This document shows, piece by piece, positions 15,101-23,867 of a stretch of 64,000 bases of DNA (positions are counted from its first letter, which is position 1; each line of letters opens with the position of its first letter). Origin of the DNA: Rubritalea squalenifaciens DSM 18772 (lineage in GTDB: Bacteria > Verrucomicrobiota > Verrucomicrobiia > Verrucomicrobiales > Akkermansiaceae); the NCBI RefSeq assembly GCF_900141815.1, contig NZ_FQYR01000003.1:248001-312000 (forward strand), in the 5' to 3' direction. Under the pieces are notes generated by a model, which was given only the letters and a program-made list of their open reading frames with translations, was not told the origin of the DNA and made no database searches. Position numbers and translations under genes: made by a program.

Positions 15101-16114
15101 ATGAAGGGATCAAAATCTAGTGAAGCAACTCGTGAGCGAATTTTGGAGGCAGCGGAAGTCTTGTTTGCGGAGCGTGGGTTCGATGGGGTGTCACTGCGTG
15201 ACATTACGGCGGCGGCTCTGGCGAACGTGGCGGCTGTGAATTATCACTTCGGAACCAAGGAGGCTCTGATGGATCAGATTCTGCTGAGGTATCTAGTTCC
15301 GCTGAATCAGGAGCGCCTGGAGCTTCTGGCCGAGGTGGAGAAACGAGAAGGTGGTGTTGAGGAGATTTTGGGTGCTTTGTTGAAGCCGCTCTTGGGGCGG
15401 ATGAATGAGGGTGGTTTGCAGGCAGGTCTATTTTTCAAATTGATGGGCCGCTGCATGATTGGTGGTGGGGAGCATTTGCCGGAGCAAGTGAAGCCGGTGG
15501 TGCAGAATGTGATGGGGTATTTTGTGAAGTCTCTGCGTCGCGCCCTGCCGGATTTCAGTGAAGAGGAATTGTTGTGGAGGATGCACTTTTGCGTTGGTTC
15601 GATGATGCATGCATTTCTGGCTTCAGAGAAGCTGAGTGACCTTACCGAAGGGAAATGTGGCGAGGTGGATCCAGAGCAAATGCTGAAGCGACTGATTGTC
15701 TTCTGTAGTGCTGGTTTGAGTGCTGGCCAGCTCGTTGAGTCTCCTGCCAGTTTGTTGGAGGAAGTGGAGGAAAAAGAGAAAAGTGATGAGGTGGCAGAAG
15801 TGAGCAGGGAAATGGCTGGGTCAATTGAGGAGCCTGTTGCTGAGGTGGACGACTCTGTCTCAGGGGCGGCGGCTATTGATGAAGACAATGCTGAGGAAAT
15901 AGAGCCGGAGGAAGATGATGCTCAGATTTTACACGAGGATGATGAAATTTTTGTGGCAGAAAAGCTGAACCGTGCAAGTGAGTCACCAGCACAAGTTCAA
16001 GAGACCGCTGAGGAGGTGCCCGAGAGTCAGCCCGATGAGAAACCTAAGAAGAAAGCGAGCAAACGCAAGAAGCCGGAACCAGAGCAGGGAGGGCAGGATG
16101 AATTTTTGTTCTAA
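15101..16114 (+). CDS. TetR-family regulator with long acidic C-terminal extension
   Basis: Residues 8-55 are a TetR DNA-binding domain (RERILEAAEVLFAERGFDGV, then SLRDIT, then AAVNYHFGTKEAL). The ligand-sensing domain reaches about residue 215, which is where ordinary family members end. A further 120 or so residues follow that are very rich in Glu and Asp and look disordered, ending in a Lys-rich patch (KPKKKASKRKK) and EPEQGGQDEFLF. The tail overlaps the start of the next gene. The gene heads an RND efflux operon and probably represses it in response to a pump substrate. The tail has no recognised function. Confidence 0.85.
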   Translation: MKGSKSSEATRERILEAAEVLFAERGFDGVSLRDITAAALANVAAVNYHFGTKEALMDQILLRYLVPLNQERLELLAEVEKREGGVEEILGALLKPLLGRMNEGGLQAGLFFKLMGRCMIGGGEHLPEQVKPVVQNVMGYFVKSLRRALPDFSEEELLWRMHFCVGSMMHAFLASEKLSDLTEGKCGEVDPEQMLKRLIVFCSAGLSAGQLVESPASLLEEVEEKEKSDEVAEVSREMAGSIEEPVAEVDDSVSGAAAIDEDNAEEIEPEEDDAQILHEDDEIFVAEKLNRASESPAQVQETAEEVPESQPDEKPKKKASKRKKPEPEQGGQDEFLF

Positions 16115-17513
16115 GGGAATCGTCGCAGTTTCCGCCTGTGTGTTCTTATCGGGATGTGTAGCGACACCGCCGGACTCCCGTATGGTGGCCGTGGCTGATA
16201 TGGCGCCGGGCAGCTGGACTGCCTCGAAAGAAGGCAAGAGCGGTGTGGATAGACTCTGGGTGCAGCGTTTCGGTGACAGCAAGCTGACCAGGCTGGTGGA
16301 AGAAGCGGTAACGCGTAACCCTAACATGAAGATAGCGGCAGAGCGCGTGCAGCAGGCTCGCTATGCGGCGAGGATCGCAGGTTCTGACGGCCGTCCCACG
16401 GCGAATCTCGACCTGACTGGGGAAAAGAGAAAAATTCAATTCGTAGGCTTTCCTTTCGGAGGTTCCCAGATTGCCAACTCCTATAGTTCGGAATTCCGCG
16501 TGAATTGGGACATTGACCTTTGGGGCCGTGTACGTGCGTCGAGCTCCGCTGCGATGGCGGATGCCCAGGCGACCGAGCTGGATAGAAAGGCGGCCGAGGC
16601 GAGCCTTGCCGCGGAAGTGTGCAAGGCCTGGTTTGCTCTGGCTGAGGCGAGGCAGCAGGTGGCTCTGGTGCAGGACTCAATCAATCTAAAGAAGAGGACA
16701 GTGGAGGCGGTCAGAGACCGTTTCGAGAGGAATCTGCAGGAGGAAGGAGGTACCGCCAGCCAGCTGAGACTCGCGCAGACGGATCTCGCTACCACGATGG
16801 CAACCCTGTCAGAGAGACAAGGTGAGTTGGAGGCTGCCCAGCGCAGGCTGGAGCTCTTGGTAGGGCGCTATCCTGCGGGTAAAGTAATCGGGCGTGCTGT
16901 TCTGCCGAAGATGCCCAGCAAAGTGCCGTCGGGTGTGCCGTCTGGATTACTTCAGCGCAGACCGGATGTGATCTCGGCCGAGAGGCGCTTTGCAGCAGCA
17001 GGCATGAGGCTCAAGGAAGCCAAGCTGGCTGTATTCCCGGTATTTAGTCTGACTGGCACTACGGGAACTTCCACGGATTCCCTGATCAAGGTAGTGGATA
17101 GTGATTTCGGCGTCTGGTCGCTTTCAGGGAATTTGTCTCAGGCAATTCTGACCGGTGGAGTGCTCACGGCAGAGCGTGACTCGCGTGCCTCGAAGGAGCG
17201 TGAGGAGTTGGCCAATCTGCAGCAGACCGTGCTAAAAGCATTCGGAGAAGTGGAGAACGCGCTCGCTGCGGAGAAGTGGCTGAAGAGAAGAATTACGGAA
17301 CTAGAGAAAGCGAACAAGCTGGCCAAGGAAGCAGCCGAGTCTGCTGACCAAGATTACCGGGACTCTACAGGAGATGTATTGACTCTGTTGGAGACGCAGG
17401 GGCGCAAGATCGACATCGCCTCCCAGCTGGTGAGGCTGAAGCGACTTCAGTTAGATAATCGCGTGGATCTTCATCTGGCCTTGGGTGGTGGATTCTACCT
17501 CTCGGGTAAATAA
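16098..17513 (+). CDS. RND efflux outer-membrane factor, NodT family lipoprotein
   Basis: The ATG at 16098 has a strong GGGCAGG leader, overlaps the TetR gene, and gives a 471-residue lipoprotein with lipobox LSGC. The frame is open further upstream but that part only shadows the TetR tail. The two TolC-type repeats are visible: LVEEAVTRNPNMKIAAERV and FRVNWDIDLWGRVRASSSA in the first, LLQRRPDVISAERRFAAAGM and LSQAILTGGVL in the second. The family forms a trimeric channel through the outer membrane that docks with an adaptor and an RND pump, both encoded next. Confidence 0.9.
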   Translation: MNFCSKGIVAVSACVFLSGCVATPPDSRMVAVADMAPGSWTASKEGKSGVDRLWVQRFGDSKLTRLVEEAVTRNPNMKIAAERVQQARYAARIAGSDGRPTANLDLTGEKRKIQFVGFPFGGSQIANSYSSEFRVNWDIDLWGRVRASSSAAMADAQATELDRKAAEASLAAEVCKAWFALAEARQQVALVQDSINLKKRTVEAVRDRFERNLQEEGGTASQLRLAQTDLATTMATLSERQGELEAAQRRLELLVGRYPAGKVIGRAVLPKMPSKVPSGVPSGLLQRRPDVISAERRFAAAGMRLKEAKLAVFPVFSLTGTTGTSTDSLIKVVDSDFGVWSLSGNLSQAILTGGVLTAERDSRASKEREELANLQQTVLKAFGEVENALAAEKWLKRRITELEKANKLAKEAAESADQDYRDSTGDVLTLLETQGRKIDIASQLVRLKRLQLDNRVDLHLALGGGFYLSGK

Positions 17514-17537
17514 AGAGATTTTTAAACTATAGGAAAC

Positions 17538-18725
17538 GTGGAAAATACGATTCAAACAGAGAAACGGGAAGGGGCATCCAAAGTGGGGGCTGTTTTCATG
17601 GGGCTGATAGCTGTGGTCGTGATCGCAGTTGGAGTTGGTATCATGATGGTGATGGTGAAGAATCCAGTCGAGGCTACGAAGGAGGAAAGGCGTGAGCTGA
17701 TCCCCAGGGTGGAGACGGTGACGGTGGATGAGATCAATTACACGGTGCAGATCGCTACGCAAGGTCAGGTGCTGCCAGTGACTCAGACCCAGATCATCAG
17801 TGAAGTGGGAGGTAGTGTGACCTATGTATCCGATAAGCTGAAGGCTGGCGGTGCTTTTGCCAAAGGCGAGGAAATGGTCCGGCTGGAGCAGGCGGATTAC
17901 GAGGCCACTCTGGCAAATGCCAAGGCTCAGGTGGCGGATGCCAAGTTGAACCTAGCGCAGGAAGAGGCGCGTGCTGAACAGGCACTGCGTGAGTGGAAGA
18001 AGCTGGGTAGGGGGGAGCAGGCCAGTGATCTGGTGCTGCGCAAGCCTCAGATTGAAAGTGCGAAGGCCCGCTTAGAATCCTCCGAGGCAGCCGTGAATAA
18101 GGCTGTGCGTGATCTGGAGCGTACCGTCACGAGGGCTCCCTACGATTGTATCGTGGAGTCGGCGAATATTGATGAAGGGGGCTATGTAGCACCTGGAGGT
18201 CGTATCGCAGAGGTTTATGCCTCTCAGAAAATGGAACTGCGTTTGCCGCTGAGTCTGGAAGACGTGGGTTTTCTGCCGGAGGAATTCAAGGGGACTGAGG
18301 TGACTGTGCGTGCTGTGATTGGTGGCAAGCCGGTGAATTGGCAGGGGAAGATCGTCCGTAGCGAGGGTGGAGTGGATCGAGAAACCATGACGATGATGAT
18401 GGTAGTGGAGGTGACGCCCAAGCAGGGGGAGCAAAGGTTTGCTCTGCCGCCCAAGGGGCTTTTCGTGAATGGAGAATTCCAAGGTGAGAAATTGGAGGGA
18501 GTCGTTCGTGTTCCCCGCCAGGCCCTGACTGGAGAAGGTAAGGTCTACGTGATGGGAGATGATAATACTCTCCGCATCGTGGCCGTGGAGGTAGAGCGGA
18601 CTGAGCGGGATTACGTGATTGTTACCAAGGGGCTCGAGCAGGGAGATCAGGTGATTACCAGTCCAATAGAGTTGCCTGTGGAGGGGATGAAGGTAGAGCC
18701 GGTTAAACAGAAAGGCCTGAAGTAG
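17538..18725 (+). CDS. RND efflux periplasmic adaptor (membrane fusion protein)
   Basis: The GTG start gives 395 residues. An N-terminal membrane helix (about residues 14-37) is followed by a lipoyl half-domain, a coiled-coil hairpin (Ala/Glu/Lys-rich, about 115-180), the second lipoyl half (TRAPYDCIVESANIDEGGYV) and beta-barrel and membrane-proximal domains (VPRQALTGEGKVYVMGDDN). It bridges the pump and the outer-membrane channel. The stop is directly followed by the ATG of the pump gene, so the subunits are made in a fixed ratio. Confidence 0.9.
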   Translation: MENTIQTEKREGASKVGAVFMGLIAVVVIAVGVGIMMVMVKNPVEATKEERRELIPRVETVTVDEINYTVQIATQGQVLPVTQTQIISEVGGSVTYVSDKLKAGGAFAKGEEMVRLEQADYEATLANAKAQVADAKLNLAQEEARAEQALREWKKLGRGEQASDLVLRKPQIESAKARLESSEAAVNKAVRDLERTVTRAPYDCIVESANIDEGGYVAPGGRIAEVYASQKMELRLPLSLEDVGFLPEEFKGTEVTVRAVIGGKPVNWQGKIVRSEGGVDRETMTMMMVVEVTPKQGEQRFALPPKGLFVNGEFQGEKLEGVVRVPRQALTGEGKVYVMGDDNTLRIVAVEVERTERDYVIVTKGLEQGDQVITSPIELPVEGMKVEPVKQKGLK

Positions 18726-21700
18726 ATGGAAAAGGCGATTCGATGGTTCAGCCGGAATCATGTGGCGGCGAATTTCCTCATGCTGCTGGTGATGGTAGCA
18801 GGTATCTGGACGTGGTTCCAGCTACGGAAGGAGGTATTTCCAGAGACCTCGCTGGATGCCGTGACGGTGAATGTTCCTTTCCCCAATGCGACTCCTGAGG
18901 AGGTAGAAGATGGGATACTTCTTCTGATTGAGGATGTCATTGCAGACATCAATGGGGTGAAGCGCTACACATCTACTGCGACTGAGGGTATGGGCGCGGT
19001 GACGATTGAGGTAGAGACGGGCTACGATGTCCGTGAGGTGATGGATGATGTGAAGTCCAAGGTGGATGGCATCACCAATTTCCCAGAAGAGGCGGAGGAG
19101 CCAGTGATCGAAGAAGCTCTGATTAGCTATCAGGTGATGAGTGTTGCTGTGAGTGCGGACACTGATGAGAAGACCTTGAGGAAAATGGCTGAGACGGTGC
19201 GTGATGGTTTGCTCAATTATAGTGCTCCTGAGCCAGAGACCTTCATGGAGAAGATGGACAGGATGATGCGAGGTGAACCCAAGATCACCAAAGCTTCTTT
19301 GGCCAACGTAAGGCCTTATGAAATTTCCATCGAAATTTCCGACGATACACTGCGCCGTCACGGTCTCAGTCTGGCCGGGGTAGCTACAGCATTGCGCCAA
19401 GCCTCGATCGATCTGCCTGGAGGCACGGTGCAGGAGAAGAGTGGGGAGATCCTGGTGAGAACCAAGGGGAAGATTCGTGATGCGGAGGATTTTGCAAATG
19501 TCACCATTGTCAGTGGAGATAGCGGTGAGGAGCTGAAGCTCGGCGATATTGCCAAGATTTACGATGGCTTTGAGGATGTGAGTCTGCGTGCACGATTTGA
19601 TGGAAGGCGTGCAGCCTTGGTGAATGTCTTCCGTACCGGAGAGCAGGATACGATGCTTTTGGCGAAGGCTGTGCAGGACTACATTGAGAATGTCGCCCCG
19701 AATGAATTGCCGCCGGGTGTGAATCTGGAGTTGTGGAATGACCAGAGCAAGATGTTGCAAGGTCGCTTGGCTTTGTTAGGACGCAACGGGACCTGGGGTC
19801 TTGTCCTGGTGTTTATTGTGCTGGCTCTGTTCCTGAGACCGTCCTTGGCGGCTCTTGTGGCGATTGGTATTCCGGTCTCCTTCGCGGGAGGGGTCTGGAT
19901 GATGCCTTACTTTGGGGTGAGTGTGAATATGATCTCACTCTTTGCCTTCATTTTGGTGCTCGGGATTGTGGTGGATGATGCGATCGTTGTTGGTGAGAAC
20001 GTCTACAGCCGTATTCGTGCGGGTGAGCATCCACGGCATGCATCCTGGAAAGGAACTCACGAGGTTGGAGTCGTGGTGACATTCGGCGTGTTGACCACGA
20101 TGGCAGCCTTTACTCCGATGTTGGGGTTGAGTGGCGTAAGTGGGAAGATCTGGCCGAATATTCCTTTGGTGGTGATTCCTGTACTCATGTTTTCCCTGGT
20201 GCAGTCCAAGTTGGTCCTGCCTGCTCACTTGGCGACGTTGCGGCCACGTCAAGAGGGGGTGAAGCATGGTCCGGTCACCCGTCTTCAGCATTGGGTAGCT
20301 GATGGGTTGGAGTGGTTTATCGAGCATCTCTACAAGCCGGCGCTCAGGCGCTGCCTACAGTTCCGTTATGTGGTTTGGGCTGTCTTCTTTGCGCTGCTGC
20401 TGGCCACCCTAGGACTAGTAGCGAGCAAGCGTATTCCATTCATTTTCATGCCGAAGGTGGAAGGTGATGTGATCACAGCCAAGTTGGTCATGCCCGTGGG
20501 TGTGCCCTTCGGGGTGACTGACGAAGCTATCCAGCGTATGGAGAGTGCTGCCATCCAGGTGGGTGAGGAAATGAAGGGGCGTGATGGGCAGAGTGTGATC
20601 AAGCACTACCTCGCTAGTACAGGTACCCAACCGTTCCGTTCAGGTTTTAATCCGGGCAGCAATCAGGTTAGTAGCTATCTGGGGGAAGTGACCCTAGAAT
20701 TGATCCCGGCGGCTGACCGAGATTACAGCGCGGATCAGATTATCACCTCATGGCGTGAAAAGATCGGCCAGATCCCAGGCGTGGTTGAGCTGACCTTCCG
20801 TCAGGAAACTAATGCAGGGGGGAATGCTATTGATATCGAAATTACGGGTAAGGATCTTGAGGAGCTGAAGCAGGCTAGTGATTACATCACAGATAATCTA
20901 GCCGAGATGAATGGGGTGACTGACATTACTACCAACTGGCGGATGGGTAAGTGGGAAGTCGTCTATAACCGGGATGCTCTCACTGAAGCAGGGAAGTCGC
21001 TTGGTTTCACCGTTCAGTCTGTTTCCAGTCAGTTGAGATCGGTCTTCTATGGTGATGAGGTGCAGCGTATCCAGCGTGGCCGGGATGAGGTCAAGGTGAT
21101 GGTGCGCTATCCTGAGAATGAGCGTAAGTCTCTGGAGACTCTGGAGGAAGTCAGGCTGAATGCCATGAATGGAGCTGAGGTGCCTATCAAGCAGGTGATT
21201 GCCAGTGAACCGAACCGCGGCCTCTCTACCATTAACCGGGTCGATGGGCGTCGCTCCATTTCCATCTCCGCTGATGTGGACAAAACGACTGGTGCTAACC
21301 CGAACGAAGTGGTGGCTACCTTTAATAAGGAAACTTTGGCTGAGATGGAGAAGCTTTATCCTGGGGTGAGGTGGGGATATCGTGGTGAGCAAAAAGACCA
21401 GAAGGACAGTGTGAGTGAGATGGGGGTAAAGTTTATTTTCGCCCTGATCATGATTTATGTGCTGATGGCGATCCCGCTGCGCAGTTATATCCAGCCGGCC
21501 ATCGTAATGAGCGTGATTCCATTTGGTATCGTAGGTGCTGTGTGGGGACACATGTTATTGGGTATGGACCTGAGTATCATGTCTCTCTGTGGCGTGGTAG
21601 CTCTCAGTGGTGTGGTGGTGAATGACTCGCTGGTTCTGGTGGAGTATGTGAACCGCCACCGCAATGATGAAGGAAGCTTGCTAGAGGCGGTCAATAACGC

Positions 21701-21959
21701 TGGAGCGAGGCGCTTTAGGCCTATTTTGCTGACCTCCCTGACGACCTTTGCTGGTCTGATGCCGATGTTGTTAGAGACGGATATGCAAGCGCGCTTCCTA
21801 GTGCCTATGGCGGTTTCTCTGGGCTTTGGTATTCTCTTTGCGACCACGATTACGCTGCTGCTAGTGCCCAGTGTTTATGTGATGCTTGAGGATGTGAAGA
21901 AGGTCTTCTGCAAGATCTTTGGTATCGAGTATCACGAGACTCGATCCACGGTGGATTAA
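18726..21959 (+). CDS. RND-family efflux pump, inner-membrane subunit
   Basis: This is a proton-driven tripartite efflux pump of 1077 residues with the usual duplicated layout: one N-terminal helix, a large periplasmic loop, six helices, then the same again. The proton-relay acidic pair is in VVDDAIVVGEN, around residue 420. Other motifs are NVPFPNATPEEVEDGI near the N-terminus and VVNDSLVLVEYVNRHR in the second half. The substrate cannot be told from sequence; members near NodT-type channels export drugs, detergents or lipids. It is the last gene of the TetR-channel-adaptor-pump operon and ends at a strong terminator. Confidence 0.93.
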   Translation: MEKAIRWFSRNHVAANFLMLLVMVAGIWTWFQLRKEVFPETSLDAVTVNVPFPNATPEEVEDGILLLIEDVIADINGVKRYTSTATEGMGAVTIEVETGYDVREVMDDVKSKVDGITNFPEEAEEPVIEEALISYQVMSVAVSADTDEKTLRKMAETVRDGLLNYSAPEPETFMEKMDRMMRGEPKITKASLANVRPYEISIEISDDTLRRHGLSLAGVATALRQASIDLPGGTVQEKSGEILVRTKGKIRDAEDFANVTIVSGDSGEELKLGDIAKIYDGFEDVSLRARFDGRRAALVNVFRTGEQDTMLLAKAVQDYIENVAPNELPPGVNLELWNDQSKMLQGRLALLGRNGTWGLVLVFIVLALFLRPSLAALVAIGIPVSFAGGVWMMPYFGVSVNMISLFAFILVLGIVVDDAIVVGENVYSRIRAGEHPRHASWKGTHEVGVVVTFGVLTTMAAFTPMLGLSGVSGKIWPNIPLVVIPVLMFSLVQSKLVLPAHLATLRPRQEGVKHGPVTRLQHWVADGLEWFIEHLYKPALRRCLQFRYVVWAVFFALLLATLGLVASKRIPFIFMPKVEGDVITAKLVMPVGVPFGVTDEAIQRMESAAIQVGEEMKGRDGQSVIKHYLASTGTQPFRSGFNPGSNQVSSYLGEVTLELIPAADRDYSADQIITSWREKIGQIPGVVELTFRQETNAGGNAIDIEITGKDLEELKQASDYITDNLAEMNGVTDITTNWRMGKWEVVYNRDALTEAGKSLGFTVQSVSSQLRSVFYGDEVQRIQRGRDEVKVMVRYPENERKSLETLEEVRLNAMNGAEVPIKQVIASEPNRGLSTINRVDGRRSISISADVDKTTGANPNEVVATFNKETLAEMEKLYPGVRWGYRGEQKDQKDSVSEMGVKFIFALIMIYVLMAIPLRSYIQPAIVMSVIPFGIVGAVWGHMLLGMDLSIMSLCGVVALSGVVVNDSLVLVEYVNRHRNDEGSLLEAVNNAGARRFRPILLTSLTTFAGLMPMLLETDMQARFLVPMAVSLGFGILFATTITLLLVPSVYVMLEDVKKVFCKIFGIEYHETRSTVD

Positions 21960-21970
21960 GAGTGAACTAA

Positions 21971-22000
21971 AAAAACCAATGGGGTGACCCATTGGTTTTT
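21971..22000. terminator. Bidirectional terminator between convergent genes
   Basis: AAAAACCAATGGG pairs perfectly with CCCATTGGTTTTT across a GTGA loop. It has an A-run on one side and a T-run on the other, so it works for the pump operon and the opposing metallophosphoesterase gene. Confidence 0.92.
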
Positions 22001-22027
22001 GAAAATCTTAGAAGGCTGGTGCCAAGC

Positions 22028-22774
22028 TTACAGTGATGGAAGTGGCGGGAGGACACTTCGTTTGACGTGTTCCCATGGTTCCAGTTCTGCACAGCAGCGG
22101 TATTTCACGTTGTTAACAACAGTCTCGATTGCGACGTGGTAGTGGCCGAAGGCAACGTGCTTGGTGCGGCTGGCAGCGACGATCTGACTGATCAGGGTGC
22201 GTTCAGCTTTCACATCCTTGCGGAGATCCGGGTCGATGTTTGAGTAGTAGGCGAAGCTTTCCTCGTCTCGGTCCATACCGGGCTGGGCCTCGATAGGGCC
22301 ACAGTGGGTGCAGAGGAGGTCAGCAGGGCCATAGGACTCCACCATGTTTTCCACCAGTTTTGGCGCTGAGCGAGACACTGCCTCATCTGACCACCAGTTT
22401 TCACCATCGATACGCGCCGGGTGTCCCCGGTCCAGAGAGGTCGCGCCACCCACCATGATGACGTGGATGTTACCAATCATCATACGATGAATATCGGGCG
22501 GGATGCGGATGCTTTTAAGGTGGTCATTCCACGCGTACCTCTTGAACTTCCAGATCGCCGGGTCGTCGTGGTTGCCACGCATGAGCCAGACAGTCTGGTT
22601 CTTGATGGTGGCAACTTGGTCAGGCTCATCTAGGCAATGAGGGGTCAGGGAATCAGCGAAGCCAAGTCCAATGTCGCCAACGCAGATCACGTTGGCGCCA
22701 TCAGGTAGCTCCCTGAGCCTGTTCGCCAGTTCGGGGAATTTTCCGTGAATGTCTCCGATGCAGAAAATAGCCAT
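22028..22774 (-). CDS. Calcineurin-like metallophosphoesterase
   Basis: This is a dinuclear-metal phosphoesterase. The family motifs appear in order: GDIHG (residues 7-11), CVGDIG, MRGNHDDP, CTHCGP and FGHYH near the C-terminus, which together supply the Asp, His and Asn ligands. The length of 248 residues fits small cytoplasmic serine/threonine phosphatases or diadenosine tetraphosphatase-like enzymes; the true substrate is not evident. No signal peptide. It is transcribed with, or just downstream of, the transaldolase gene (28-base gap). Confidence 0.85.
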   Translation of the reverse strand: MAIFCIGDIHGKFPELANRLRELPDGANVICVGDIGLGFADSLTPHCLDEPDQVATIKNQTVWLMRGNHDDPAIWKFKRYAWNDHLKSIRIPPDIHRMMIGNIHVIMVGGATSLDRGHPARIDGENWWSDEAVSRSAPKLVENMVESYGPADLLCTHCGPIEAQPGMDRDEESFAYYSNIDPDLRKDVKAERTLISQIVAASRTKHVAFGHYHVAIETVVNNVKYRCCAELEPWEHVKRSVLPPLPSL

Positions 22775-22802
22775 AATTTTGCTGGCGCGGACAATGTGCT
22801 AC

Positions 22803-23750
22803 TTAGAGGGAATCTGCAATCAGCTTTTCAAGTTTTACGATATCAGCAGAGAATTTCCTGATACCTTCAGCTGTTTTTTCGGTCGCCATGGCGTCTTCGT
22901 TGAACTCAAAACGGAAGGTTTTTTCGTCGAGAGAAACCTTCGCTAGGTCGGAAGAGGCTGCGGTGCTCTCACTAAGTTTCTCGCTGATATCTCCCTCAGC
23001 GTTCTGGAGTTCCTCAAGGAGGTTCGGTGAAATCGTCAGGAGGTCACAGCCTGCCAGTTCGGTGATCTGGCCAGCATTTCGGAAGGAGGCACCCATGACC
23101 TCGGTCTTGTAGCCAAATTTTTTGTAGTAGTTGTAAATTTGTTGCACGGACTGGACACCAGGATCCTCTGCACCCTGGTAATCAGTGCCAGTCTTGGCCT
23201 TGTACCAGTCGTAGATGCGTCCAACGAAGGGGGAGATGAGCTGCACCTTGGCCTCAGCGCAGGCGATGGCCTGAGCGAGGGAGAAGAGGAGAGTCAGATT
23301 GCAGTGAATGCCTTCTTTTTCCAGTTCCTCCGCAGCTTTGATACCTTCCCAGGTGGAGGCGATCTTGATGAGGATGCGGTCGCGGGAGATGCCTTCGGCC
23401 TCATAGGCTGCGATGAGTTCGCGTGCCTTGTCGATGGTGCCCTGAGTGTCGAAGGAGAGACGGGCGTCAACTTCTGTGGAGACGCGGCCCGGGACGATCT
23501 TGAGAATTTCGAGTCCGAAGAGAATGAGGGTGCGGTCGATGATGGACTCAATGCTGGTATTACCAGCTTCCTTGGCTTCTGAGATCGCCTTATCCAAGAG
23601 GTGACGGTACTCAGGCTTCTCCACGGCGGAGAGAATTAGAGAGGGATTGGTAGTGGCATCCTGCGGCTTGTACTCGCGCATGGACTCAAAGTCACCGGTG
23701 TCTGCTACGATGGTGGTGAACTTCTTAAGGGATTCAAGATTGTTGGACAT
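22803..23750 (-). CDS. tal: Transaldolase
   Basis: The enzyme belongs to the non-oxidative pentose phosphate pathway and transfers a dihydroxyacetone unit from sedoheptulose 7-phosphate to glyceraldehyde 3-phosphate. Diagnostic motifs are [10 protein letters not shown] (residues 31-40), the Schiff-base lysine in [11 protein letters not shown], and [11 protein letters not shown]. The length of 315 residues matches the Escherichia coli TalB type. A perfect 13-bp hairpin lies in the leader. The protein is cytoplasmic. Confidence 0.95.
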   Translation of the reverse strand: MSNNLESLKKFTTIVADTGDFESMREYKPQDATTNPSLILSAVEKPEYRHLLDKAISEAKEAGNTSIESIIDRTLILFGLEILKIVPGRVSTEVDARLSFDTQGTIDKARELIAAYEAEGISRDRILIKIASTWEGIKAAEELEKEGIHCNLTLLFSLAQAIACAEAKVQLISPFVGRIYDWYKAKTGTDYQGAEDPGVQSVQQIYNYYKKFGYKTEVMGASFRNAGQITELAGCDLLTISPNLLEELQNAEGDISEKLSESTAASSDLAKVSLDEKTFRFEFNEDAMATEKTAEGIRKFSADIVKLEKLIADSL

Positions 23751-23811
23751 GTGTTTAGTTATTCATGCCAACCAGATTCCGCAAGGGACGATTTCGCCTT
23801 AAGGGAAAATA

Positions 23812-23855
23812 TTTCACGACAGGGGTTATTTTACGTTTCGGTCCCTGTCGTGAAA
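23812..23855 (-). terminator. 13-bp hairpin between the exported-protein gene and transaldolase
   Basis: TTTCACGACAGGG (23812-23824) pairs perfectly with CCCTGTCGTGAAA (23843-23855) across an 18-base loop. On the minus strand the stem follows the end of the upstream gene and is followed by TATTTTCCC. It is a likely terminator or attenuator in front of tal. Confidence 0.65.
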
Positions 23856-23867
23856 TGGAAAGTGTGC

